Assembly (NCBI GenBank): GCA_019638595.1
Contig: JAHBTJ010000005.1
Coordinates: 282,168-346,167, forward strand
Direction of reading: 5' to 3'
DNA: 64,000 nucleotides
From: Chitinophagaceae bacterium
Lineage (GTDB): Bacteria; Bacteroidota; Bacteroidia; Chitinophagales; Chitinophagaceae
In this document: positions 1-7,594 of the stretch, in pieces
Layout of the letters: each line of letters opens with the position of its first letter
How positions within the stretch are numbered: position 1 is the stretch's first letter
Notes under the pieces: generated by a model
What the model was told of the DNA's origin: nothing
Database searches by the model: none
Seen by the model: the letters and a program-made list of their open reading frames with translations, nothing else
Made by a program: the position numbers and the translations under genes

Positions 1-17
1 GAAGTAAACTTTTTTTA

Positions 18-620
18 ATGAACATTATTTTTTTCGATACAGAAACAACAGGCCTGCCAAAAAACTGGAAAGCTCCAATGAGTGATCTGACTAACTGGCC
101 AAGGATAATTCAGATGGCATGGATGGTTTGTGACATTGAAGGAACTGTGATAAGGAAGCAGAATTACTTAATAAAGCCTGATGGATGGCAAGTTCCGACA
201 GAGGATTTCTGGGTTCAAAATGGATTCTCACAACAGAAAAATTTATGTGAGGGTATTGCTTTAAAATATGTACTGGATGCATTCCTGGATGATTATGATG
301 CATGTGATATTGCTGCGGCCCATAATATGGATTATGACAGAAATGTATTGGGAGCTGAATTAATCAGATCCGGTAAATCAGCAAAATCAAGACCAGCTAA
401 TATATGCACCAAAGAGCTGGGTACTAATGTATGTAAGATTCCAGGCAGTTACGGAAAATATAAGTGGCCTTCATTAACGGAGCTGTACCAGTTTTTGTTC
501 AGTAAAACTTTCCAGGACGCCCATGATGCAATGGGAGATGTGCTGGCAGGTATGAGCTGTCTTCTGGAAATGATAAAGCGTGGTATAATAGTTTTTGAAG
601 ACCAGGCAAACGTAGTATAA
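18..620 (+). CDS. DnaQ-like DEDDh 3'-5' exonuclease
   Basis: This 200-residue protein has the three exonuclease motifs of the DnaQ/RNase T fold. FDTETTG near residue 6 is motif I with the metal-binding Asp and Glu. AAHNMDYDRNVL near residue 101 is motif II. DAHDAMGDV near residue 168 is motif III, with the general-base His of the DEDDh class. It would act as a proofreading or trimming nuclease on DNA ends, probably with the replication genes downstream (helicase, clamp). The gene is complete, starting at an ATG 17 bases into the window, and its stop overlaps the next start (TAATG). Confidence 0.85.
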   Translation: MNIIFFDTETTGLPKNWKAPMSDLTNWPRIIQMAWMVCDIEGTVIRKQNYLIKPDGWQVPTEDFWVQNGFSQQKNLCEGIALKYVLDAFLDDYDACDIAAAHNMDYDRNVLGAELIRSGKSAKSRPANICTKELGTNVCKIPGSYGKYKWPSLTELYQFLFSKTFQDAHDAMGDVLAGMSCLLEMIKRGIIVFEDQANVV

Positions 621-883
621 TGCCGCGACTTACGGAAAATATCATCAGTGTGTTTCGGAATGTATACGGTATGGCCGGTGACGAAGTAACAGTTATTAGC
701 GACCATGGTGTTGTGATGATAGTAGAAGATAGTGATGGTAACAGGTTCCCTGTAAACGCACAGAAGCTAACATTTGATCAATCAATTATAGATAGAAAGC
801 CATTAACTATAATGAAGAATACCAAACCGGCTAAAAGTCGAAAAGTATCAATCCAACATCCAGAACAATCAACACTCTTTTAA
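620..883 (+). CDS. Small hypothetical protein (87 aa)
   Basis: I do not recognise this family. The start overlaps the stop of the exonuclease gene by one base, which argues for a real, translationally coupled gene. The N-terminal half (residues 10-55) alternates hydrophobic and charged residues with several glycines, like a small beta-barrel or SH3-like fold. The C-terminus is basic and ends STLF. No catalytic motif or membrane segment is visible. A DNA- or protein-binding accessory of the neighbouring nuclease is only a guess. Confidence 0.6.
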   Translation: MPRLTENIISVFRNVYGMAGDEVTVISDHGVVMIVEDSDGNRFPVNAQKLTFDQSIIDRKPLTIMKNTKPAKSRKVSIQHPEQSTLF

Positions 884-900
884 AAAATAAAAACATTGAC

Positions 901-1359
901 ATGAATAACGAATTTGAAGGCAAATCCAACTACGACCTGCGCTACATTATTCGGTACACCGACAAAAAAGATGTCGCCGGGGAGCAGCTGTTAAAGCAGT
1001 CACCGAGCAATGAAGACCTGCGCTACATTATTCGGTACACCGACAAAAAAGATGTCGCCTGGGAGCAGCTCCGTAAAAATCTAAATGTTACGGCTATCGT
1101 AAACGAAGAGGCATTAATAAAAGACATTGCTAAGAATGTGCTTGATCGTCCTGGCTCGCTTGATATGAGCCAATGGCATTGTGGGACATCTCATTGCCTG
1201 GCTGGGTGGGCTTGTGTCTTATCTCCCGAAGCCGCAGAAGTTGAACATAGGTATGATACCGAAACTGCAGGCGATGTATTCCTTCCCAATTATTCCCATC
1301 TCTTTTTTGAAGACAACGATACTGTGCTTGAGGTATTAAGGTCTAAGGTTGCAAAATGA
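901..1359 (+). CDS. Repeat-containing phage protein with CLAGWA motif domain
   Basis: Residues 10-57 contain two copies of a 27-residue unit that includes DLRYIIRYTDKKDVA. The unit comes from an almost identical 81-base tandem duplication. The C-terminal part (about residues 60-150) carries WHCGTSHCLAGWACVLSP, a Cys/His motif I associate with uncharacterised phage and Bacteroidota accessory proteins. It has no signal peptide or membrane segment. The function is unknown. The near-identity of the repeats at DNA level points to recent copy-number change. Confidence 0.65.
   Translation: MNNEFEGKSNYDLRYIIRYTDKKDVAGEQLLKQSPSNEDLRYIIRYTDKKDVAWEQLRKNLNVTAIVNEEALIKDIAKNVLDRPGSLDMSQWHCGTSHCLAGWACVLSPEAAEVEHRYDTETAGDVFLPNYSHLFFEDNDTVLEVLRSKVAK
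934..1070 (+). repeat. 81-bp tandem duplication inside a coding region
   Basis: A 56-base segment at 934-989 recurs at 1015-1070 with one mismatch, 81 bases (27 codons) apart, so the reading frame is kept. Both copies encode the DLRYIIRYTDKKDVA core. Confidence 0.9.
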
Positions 1360-1391
1360 TAATCATTCAATATTAAACCAACTTCTACAAG

Positions 1392-1943
1392 ATGACAAAG
1401 AAAAAACAACATGCTAAGGAACCGGAAGAGAAAAAGCCATTCATCATTCTGAATGCAAAAGTTAAAGAAGGTATCTGTGAATACAGCTACGAAATCAATT
1501 CCGGCCCCTGCGAAGGAGACCAGGTAAAAGGTCGGAAAGGAATCAATATTGTACATGATGATCTTACTGATGCATTCAGTAAGCTGGATGTTCACCTCGC
1601 TATACTGGATGATGCTTTTATTGATCAGGAGCTGTCATTGGAAGAAATGGAGAAAGAAACGAAATCTTTCAGGGTATACGGATTCAGGGTAAGCGGCACA
1701 GATGAGAATGAAGGTTTTATATTGAGCGGAGAAAAATGGGTGAAATATGGAAGTGTAGGTATTGACTCTCCTAAAATAACTAAAGCAAGCGCATATCCCT
1801 ACTGGCAGGAACTCTGTGATGCAATGGAAGCAGCTCGTAACGAGGTACAGGGTTATATGAATGGGAAATCAGCACCTAAGATGGAACAAACAGAAATCAA
1901 CTTTTCCGCACCAGGAGGTGATGACTTTAATAATCCCATGTAA
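1392..1943 (+). CDS. Hypothetical element protein (183 aa)
   Basis: I do not recognise this family. The protein starts with a Lys/Glu-rich segment (MTKKKQHAKEPEEKKPF), followed by a region rich in beta-type alternation and a helical stretch around residues 125-155. The acidic, Phe-containing tail (NFSAPGGDDFNNPM) resembles the C-terminal peptides by which partners bind SSB-like or clamp proteins, but that is inference. The stop codon overlaps the helicase start (TAATG), so the two are probably co-translated. The position between exonuclease and helicase suggests a replication or recombination accessory. Confidence 0.6.
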   Translation: MTKKKQHAKEPEEKKPFIILNAKVKEGICEYSYEINSGPCEGDQVKGRKGINIVHDDLTDAFSKLDVHLAILDDAFIDQELSLEEMEKETKSFRVYGFRVSGTDENEGFILSGEKWVKYGSVGIDSPKITKASAYPYWQELCDAMEAARNEVQGYMNGKSAPKMEQTEINFSAPGGDDFNNPM

Positions 1944-4225
1944 TGTTATTTGCACCAGAACAATTAGCCACCAACACGTTTACACCCCGGCCATACCAGA
2001 CCGGAGCCATAGATGCTGCTGTTAATTTCTTCAACGGACAGTGTAAGGAGCATGGGCTCGTAGTGCTCCCGACAGGAGCTGGGAAAAGCATCGTTATTGC
2101 TAATATAGCAAAAGAGCTGGAGGGCAATACTATTGTGTTTCAACCATCAAAGGAGATACTGGAGCAGAATTATGCGAAATTTATCAGCTATGGTTACCGG
2201 GCATCCATATACAGCGCCAGTGCAGGGCAAAAGAAGATTGATAAGATAACATTTGCCACAATTGGGAGCGTCGCAAAAAAACAACACCTTTTTAAAAATT
2301 ATCGAAACATTATTGTTGATGAATGTCATCTCGTTAACAGCAAAACCAAGACAGTTAAAGAAAATGATGGCAGTGAGATTGTTAAGGGTGGAATGTATTA
2401 CAGCTTTTTTGAAGCGATTGAAGATTGCAGGATCCTGGGACTTACTGCTACTCCATACCGCTTAAGCACAGGAATGGATGGGGCTATGTTAAAATTTCTA
2501 ACCCGGACCAGGCCAAAGACATTCAGCGATGTATTATATGTAGTTCAAACCAGGGAACTATTTGCTGCTGGTTACCTGGCTAAGCTTGAATACTTTTCTT
2601 TTGATACTATAGATAGAAAAATGCTGAGCCTGAACAGCACTGGTTCTGACTTCACAGAAGCATCGCTAAAAGCTTACTACAGAAAAATAAATTTTCCAAA
2701 GGTTACAGCTTACTGGGCTAACAGGATCATTGCCAAGCGCAAAAATCTTTTGATTTTCTCAACAATGATTTCCGAAGCATACGAAGCAGCCAGGCTCATA
2801 CCTGATGCTGTTGTGCTCACTGGAAAGACAGAAACGCGGCAAAGGGAAAGGATACTTAGTGACTTTAAGGCCGGCAGGATCAAGGTACTGGTTAATGTTG
2901 GTGTGCTCACGACAGGGTTTGACTTCCCTGCTCTGGAGGCAGTATTAATAGCAAGAAGTACAATGAGCCTGGCACTATACTATCAAATGTGCTTGGACAT
3001 GGAAACAGAAGTGCTGACAAAAAGAGGTTTTTTAAAACATGGTGAAATAAACGTAAGTGATGAGGTGGCAGCATATATTAAAGAAACCGGAGAAATTAAA
3101 TGGACTTCCATCAAAAATATTATTCATAGACCAATAGCGAAAGAAGAATATTTTATACAATATAAAAATCAACATTTAGATTTCAGAGTGACAGATAATC
3201 ATGATATGATTTTCAGAGCAAGAGGTGCAAAATCATATAGAAAAGATAAAGCAAATGAAATGATGAATTTGAATTGTATGATAGATGTTCCTGTATCTGC
3301 AAAGGAGATTATTGATGATACTGATATATCCGATGACCAGTTATTGTTTCTTGGGCTGTTTTTATCTGATGGCTCATTAAATAAAGTGAACAATACAATA
3401 AATATAGTTCAATCTGAGAATTATCCACTACGACTGAACGTTATTGAGGATTGTTTAAAAAACTGCGGTTTCAAGTTTGGTAAATGTATTCGGGTAAGAA
3501 AGGGTAACGAATCAAAATATTCAAACATGGTTCATTATAGCATTTCACACGGAATGCCAAGAGGGAAAAATAAAGATAAAACAGGATGGAGCGTACTTGA
3601 AAAATGGATTAATAAATCAATGAATGACAATTATAACCTCTTGAGTGAAAGGCAATTTGAAATTCTTCTTAAAGGGGTAAATCTTGGAGATGGGCGTAAA
3701 TATCAATCAACAGATTATAAAGTATCTACCATGACAATAGCAATGGGTATTAATAAAACTTATGCTGATAATTTCCAAAGCCTATGTATTCGACGTGGCT
3801 ATAGGGCGAATATGTCGATTATAAAAAAAGAGGGATTCAAAGATCAATATATTCTGAACATAAAAAAAATATCAAAATCCACAATCGCTGGTAATAATAT
3901 TTCCGACAAAAAAATACTGAACAGGTCTTTCAAGAGAACACGAATGGAGAAAGTCAGAGGTGCCGGAGAGAATGTTTGGTGTATCGAAAATGAAATTGGG
4001 ACAATAGTAACCAGACGTAACGGGAAAGTTATGATGACTGGAAATTGTGGCCGCGCTATGAGGCCGCATCCGGATAAAGAGAGCGCCTGGATCGTGGATC
4101 TTGGCGGCAATATCAATTTTTTTGGCAAAATAGAAACGTTAAATGTTACCCGGAATAACCGCGGATTATGGGTTGTCACCAACAATGGCAGACAGCTCAC
4201 GAATGTAAACTTTACAAAATCTTAA
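1943..4225 (+). CDS. Superfamily 2 DEAD/DEAH-box helicase interrupted by an intein
   Basis: The 760-residue precursor holds an SF2 helicase of about 408 residues once the intein is removed. Visible motifs are Walker A LPTGAGKS (about residue 34), motif II VDECH (about 128), motif III LTATPYR (about 170), and in the second RecA-like domain TTGFDFPALE. Motif VI is split: QM before the intein and CGRAMRP after it, which join to QMCGRAMRP (QxxGRxxRP). The protein would unwind or translocate on DNA during element replication or repair. It is the longest gene in the element module and is followed two bases later by the clamp gene. Confidence 0.92.
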   Translation: MLFAPEQLATNTFTPRPYQTGAIDAAVNFFNGQCKEHGLVVLPTGAGKSIVIANIAKELEGNTIVFQPSKEILEQNYAKFISYGYRASIYSASAGQKKIDKITFATIGSVAKKQHLFKNYRNIIVDECHLVNSKTKTVKENDGSEIVKGGMYYSFFEAIEDCRILGLTATPYRLSTGMDGAMLKFLTRTRPKTFSDVLYVVQTRELFAAGYLAKLEYFSFDTIDRKMLSLNSTGSDFTEASLKAYYRKINFPKVTAYWANRIIAKRKNLLIFSTMISEAYEAARLIPDAVVLTGKTETRQRERILSDFKAGRIKVLVNVGVLTTGFDFPALEAVLIARSTMSLALYYQMCLDMETEVLTKRGFLKHGEINVSDEVAAYIKETGEIKWTSIKNIIHRPIAKEEYFIQYKNQHLDFRVTDNHDMIFRARGAKSYRKDKANEMMNLNCMIDVPVSAKEIIDDTDISDDQLLFLGLFLSDGSLNKVNNTINIVQSENYPLRLNVIEDCLKNCGFKFGKCIRVRKGNESKYSNMVHYSISHGMPRGKNKDKTGWSVLEKWINKSMNDNYNLLSERQFEILLKGVNLGDGRKYQSTDYKVSTMTIAMGINKTYADNFQSLCIRRGYRANMSIIKKEGFKDQYILNIKKISKSTIAGNNISDKKILNRSFKRTRMEKVRGAGENVWCIENEIGTIVTRRNGKVMMTGNCGRAMRPHPDKESAWIVDLGGNINFFGKIETLNVTRNNRGLWVVTNNGRQLTNVNFTKS
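2990..4045 (+). other. Intein (352 aa) with LAGLIDADG homing endonuclease
   Basis: The intein begins at Cys350 (CLDMETEVLTKRG, a typical block A) and ends with RRNGKVMMTGN followed by Cys702, the +1 nucleophile. Asn701 is the terminal residue and Gly700 takes the place of the usual penultimate His. Two LAGLIDADG-like motifs are visible: LLFLGLFLSDGS near residue 467 and LLKGVNLGDG near 575. It therefore looks like an active-type intein with its endonuclease, able both to splice and to home into intein-free helicase alleles. The insertion point is the ATP-binding motif VI, a conserved site as usual for inteins. The intein DNA is A+T-rich compared with the extein. Confidence 0.93.
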
Positions 4226-4226
4226 A

Positions 4227-5291
4227 ATGAAAAAAGTTACAGTAAAATCAGAACTGATAAAAAAAGCTTTGTCGAAGCTTGGTGCAGCTGTGAATAATAA
4301 AGTTATACCTGCGCTGGAAAATGTTTATTGCAAGGTGGAAGGTAGTACGATTGCTCTTACCACATGCGATACTGAAATGTTGATTCGCTATAACCTTATG
4401 GCCGAATCGGACGGGGATGGAGAATTCTTTTTGAGCTTTCACCTGTTTAATAGCATCGTGAAGTTATGTAAAGAAGAAGTGATTGAATTTGAGCCGCTGA
4501 AAGCATCTGTAAAAGTAAAAATCGGGAAAGATGTCTATACTTTGAAGTTCAATGCGAAGCTTGAAGATTTTCCTAAATTAAGTGAGGCGCCTTCACAGCA
4601 TGAGGTTGAATTTGATGACAGATTGATAGCTATGATGGTGGCTGCAACAGAATCTGCCAGCAAGTCCGAAACTGATCCGAGATTGGCTCGTATTTGTCTC
4701 AATATTAATTACACTGGTACTGACATTGTGGGCACTGATAGTTATATTCTATATAAATACAATTCTCCGGCAGAGTTAAAAGTTACTACTTCCTTATTGC
4801 TTTCTCCACGAATGGTAAAGGCTATTGATGGGCTGGAACAGATTGTAATAAAATGGAATGATTCTAAATTTAGTTTCTCCACGCCTGAGATCCTGATAGT
4901 TATTAACAGACCGGAATTTAAATATCCAAACTACCTGGGTATAATACCAAACCATGAATCTAACCTGAAGATCAGCCGATCTGCATTGGTTGAAACATTT
5001 AAGAAGCTCAATATTTCCGAAACCAAAACATCTGCTCTTCATTTACTATCAGATGCGATCAAAGCCGAAGTTGAAGATAAAGCTACAGGAGTAAAAATCA
5101 ATGCCGAAGTGGATTGTATCTATAGCGGCCAGGTGACTGATATTTCATTAAACGCGGCCGATATTCTAAGATTATGCCACCAAACAACTTGTGAGCACCT
5201 TGAGCTGGCAATTCATAGCCCGAACAAAGCTGTTGTAGTTCGAGGTGAAGATCCTAACTACCTGGCATTAATAATCCCAACTTTTAAATAA
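4227..5291 (+). CDS. DNA polymerase III beta subunit-like sliding clamp
   Basis: The 354-residue length and the pattern through the protein match the three-domain bacterial beta clamp: SKLGAAVNNKVIPALENV near the N-terminus, LTTCDTEMLIRYNL, then GTDSYILYKY in the middle, and VVVRGEDPNYLALIIPTF at the end (compare the usual ...YLVMPMRL). It is divergent, as element-borne clamps are. It would form a dimeric ring tethering a polymerase or other clamp-binding enzymes to DNA. It lies between the helicase and the methyltransferase, and its stop overlaps the next start (TAATG). Confidence 0.82.
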   Translation: MKKVTVKSELIKKALSKLGAAVNNKVIPALENVYCKVEGSTIALTTCDTEMLIRYNLMAESDGDGEFFLSFHLFNSIVKLCKEEVIEFEPLKASVKVKIGKDVYTLKFNAKLEDFPKLSEAPSQHEVEFDDRLIAMMVAATESASKSETDPRLARICLNINYTGTDIVGTDSYILYKYNSPAELKVTTSLLLSPRMVKAIDGLEQIVIKWNDSKFSFSTPEILIVINRPEFKYPNYLGIIPNHESNLKISRSALVETFKKLNISETKTSALHLLSDAIKAEVEDKATGVKINAEVDCIYSGQVTDISLNAADILRLCHQTTCEHLELAIHSPNKAVVVRGEDPNYLALIIPTFK

Positions 5292-6913
5292 TGACAACTC
5301 AACAATTGCTGCAGCAATGCACCATCGACAATAATATCGTCCTGCTTCCAAATATCAAACTGGAAAGAAAAGAATACATGGAAGTGAAGAAAGCTCTTGA
5401 GCTAATTGGGGGTAAGTGGAAGGGAGGTAAAACGCAAGGGTTTGTATTTGAACAGGATCCAACAGAACTGCTGCAGGCACAGGCCAGTGGTGAACAGCGG
5501 AATCTGAAAAAGGAATACCAGTTCTTTCCAACGCCGCCAGCAGTAGCAAAAATGATGATGGAATGCCTTCCTGAAGTGAAACCCGGCTACAAAGTGCTGG
5601 AGCCTTCCGCAGGTGATGGAGCACTCATAAAAGCTTTTCATGACCAGATTGGTCATATCGGGCGGGAAGTTGATTGCTTCGAGCTAATGGATGTGAATCG
5701 AATAAAGCTTAAATCCATTAAGGGGGCCAACATCATTGGTGAAGATTTTATGGAATGTAAAAAGTGGGATGAGTATGATCTGGTAATTGCAAATCCGCCC
5801 TTTACTAAAAACCAGGATATAGACCATATTGGCAGAATGTTCAAGGTATGTAAACCATCCGGCTTAATAATAACACTTGCCAGTGGGTCCTGGAAGCATG
5901 GCTCACAAAAGAAGCATAAACAGTTCAGGGAATGGCTTGATAACATGGTCACTACAGAAGAGGAAATTCCGGCCGGAATGTTCAAGGAATCTGGTACGAT
6001 GGTTTCTACAATCCTATTACGAATTGTGAAACCATTATATGCCGGTGACCTCCCATGGGAACGCCCGGAAACATTTACTGTTTCTTCTCCTGAATTACAA
6101 AAACAGGCTGAAAAATTTATTGCAAACCGGTTTTCTTCCACTGAGGCCAATAGCAATATAGCTGAGGATGAGCCTATTACAGAATTAGTGGGCGAAGCAC
6201 AGACAGAAGAAAGTGAAAATCTCCCAGAACGTAAATGCCGTGTTTGTGGCTGCACTGATAATGATTGCCGGCAATGTATAAAGAAAACCGGGAAACCATG
6301 CCATTGGGTGGAAGAAGATCTGTGCAGCGCCTGTGTAACTCGTGAACCGGAGGAAATTTTGAAGGATATAAAACAGAGCATGAAAGAAGCTGATAAAACC
6401 TTCAATGAACTTGAGAAAATGCTATCACCAAAAAATAACGATATGAATTTTTTTGAACAGTTGTCAAATGCCGGATCGGTTGATATTACTCTTCGCATTA
6501 TGAAGAAAAATGAAAAGCTTACGGTAAATGTAATGCCTGGCTCTGGTCAGTCGGTCACTCAGCCGATCATTATAACCGGCACCCCGCAGGATCTTGACGC
6601 TGAGTTTTTCAATACGCTATATCCGCAAGTGGAAGAAGTGACAGGCATCATTCATAACATTGAAAGGGTGAAATCCCAGGCAATTGATAGAAAAGAAAAA
6701 AGTGAAAAGAAGCCTGCCGAAACCAACCCACCCAAACCATCCGCTCCACAAAAAAAGGCAAAGGAAAAGGCTGATAAGAAAGTTAATGTTAAGGCGAAAG
6801 AACCTGTAACGGAACGGGCCAACCTATTTGAGGAGGATAATACCCAATCGTCAACCGATCAAACTGATTCCAATGACACAGAAACAAAAAAAGATGATGG
6901 AGATACTGATTAG
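5291..6913 (+). CDS. DNA N6-adenine methyltransferase fused to PRTRC system protein E
   Basis: Three parts are visible in 540 residues. Residues 70-260 are a Rossmann methyltransferase with the SAM motif LEPSAGDGAL and the catalytic NPPF motif (VIANPPFTK) of N6-adenine enzymes. Residues about 316-350 form a Cys-rich putative zinc site (CRVCGCTDNDCRQC ... CHWVEEDLCSAC). From Met385, MNFFEQLSNAGSVDITLRIM with the later TGTPQDLDAEFF matches PRTRC protein E, followed by a Lys/Pro-rich tail. A separate start at 6443 is possible but no clear ribosome site precedes it, so I read this as one fused protein. PRTRC protein C follows two genes on, as expected. Confidence 0.85.
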   Translation: MTTQQLLQQCTIDNNIVLLPNIKLERKEYMEVKKALELIGGKWKGGKTQGFVFEQDPTELLQAQASGEQRNLKKEYQFFPTPPAVAKMMMECLPEVKPGYKVLEPSAGDGALIKAFHDQIGHIGREVDCFELMDVNRIKLKSIKGANIIGEDFMECKKWDEYDLVIANPPFTKNQDIDHIGRMFKVCKPSGLIITLASGSWKHGSQKKHKQFREWLDNMVTTEEEIPAGMFKESGTMVSTILLRIVKPLYAGDLPWERPETFTVSSPELQKQAEKFIANRFSSTEANSNIAEDEPITELVGEAQTEESENLPERKCRVCGCTDNDCRQCIKKTGKPCHWVEEDLCSACVTREPEEILKDIKQSMKEADKTFNELEKMLSPKNNDMNFFEQLSNAGSVDITLRIMKKNEKLTVNVMPGSGQSVTQPIIITGTPQDLDAEFFNTLYPQVEEVTGIIHNIERVKSQAIDRKEKSEKKPAETNPPKPSAPQKKAKEKADKKVNVKAKEPVTERANLFEEDNTQSSTDQTDSNDTETKKDDGDTD

Positions 6914-7151
6914 TGGTGGATGCATCAGCGCCGGCTATCGCGTGCTTGATGAAAACCGCAATCCGGTGATGAAAATATCATCTGAAACATTCAAAAATTA
7001 TAAATACCTGTTCCGAAAGTCCGGTATTGTCTACCTGATCAATAAGTCGAAAGTCAGGCAGGAGCATGGGAATTCATTTATTAAAAAACAGTATAAAAAT
7101 TTATCAAATGGCATTAGAAGTAACCAACCTGGAACGGGAGTTCAGGTTTAA
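6873..7151 (+). CDS. Small hypothetical protein between PRTRC E and C
   Basis: From the ATG at 6873 this gives a 92-residue protein (MTQKQKKMMEILISGGCISAG...) overlapping the end of the fusion gene by about 40 bases and the start of PRTRC C by about 44 bases. The first 60 residues look like a small winged or DNA-binding domain (FKNYKYLFRKSGIVYLINKSKV). The last 25 residues lie in the overlap and look less natural. The family was not recognised. Confidence 0.5.
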   Translation: MTQKQKKMMEILISGGCISAGYRVLDENRNPVMKISSETFKNYKYLFRKSGIVYLINKSKVRQEHGNSFIKKQYKNLSNGIRSNQPGTGVQV

Positions 7152-7329
7152 AAAAGATGGTACGGAAGTAAAGCTTCCTGATCCGAATCCGGAATTCACT
7201 ACCAATGAGGTTTTGCAATTTTATTCGGGACAATACCCGGAGCTAACTACCGCTACATTGGAAGGTCCAAAAACAGATGGCACAAAAGCGGTGTATTCTG
7301 TAAAAACCACTATCGGCACAAAAGGTTGA
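7108..7329 (+). CDS. PRTRC system protein C
   Basis: This 73-residue protein matches the family almost from end to end: MALEVTNLEREFRFKKDG, LPDPNPEFTTNEVLQFYSG, YPELTTATLEGP and the ending TTIGTKG are its hallmark segments. The start at 7108 gives the usual family length, so the longer reading from 7066 is not used. The molecular function of PRTRC C is unknown. The family is defined only by conserved co-occurrence on plasmids and integrated elements with ParB-, E-, F-, B-, A-, D- and ThiF-type genes. Confidence 0.92.
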   Translation: MALEVTNLEREFRFKKDGTEVKLPDPNPEFTTNEVLQFYSGQYPELTTATLEGPKTDGTKAVYSVKTTIGTKG

Positions 7330-7330
7330 G

Positions 7331-7588
7331 ATGAGGCGAAACTTCGAACAAAATAAAAAGCTTATATCAGACTTGATTCAGCCAAGGCTCAACAAGCTGG
7401 GTGTAATCAGGACCAGTAACGCCTGGAAAATCTGCAAGGGCGACCCTTCGCTACCATATAGCTCTGTTGCCTTTCATTTTAAAGTTATTATGATGAAAAT
7501 GGTGGAAGAGGGTAAAGCTGACCGTATCTGCGGAGGTGTTTATTTCATTCATAAAAATTCTTTCAGTGAAAAAGAAACCAGACTTTAA
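7331..7588 (+). CDS. Small hypothetical protein (85 aa) in the PRTRC cluster
   Basis: It starts one base after the PRTRC C stop codon, so the two are probably coupled. The protein has a basic N-terminal helix (NFEQNKKLISDLIQPRLNKLG) and ends in VYFIHKNSFSEKETRL. I do not recognise the family. It has no membrane segment or Cys/His motif. The length and composition would suit a small DNA-binding or scaffold protein, which is inference only. Confidence 0.55.
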   Translation: MRRNFEQNKKLISDLIQPRLNKLGVIRTSNAWKICKGDPSLPYSSVAFHFKVIMMKMVEEGKADRICGGVYFIHKNSFSEKETRL

Positions 7589-7594
7589 AAAAAC

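Noticed and set aside
3844-4200. 118-residue - strand frame over the intein C-terminus
   Set aside because: It is antisense to the conserved intein splice region and helicase motif VI, a shadow frame.
5653-6498. 281-residue open frame on the - strand within the methyltransferase fusion gene
   Set aside because: It is antisense to clear methyltransferase and zinc motifs, and its translation is Ser/Pro/Arg-rich with no family resemblance.
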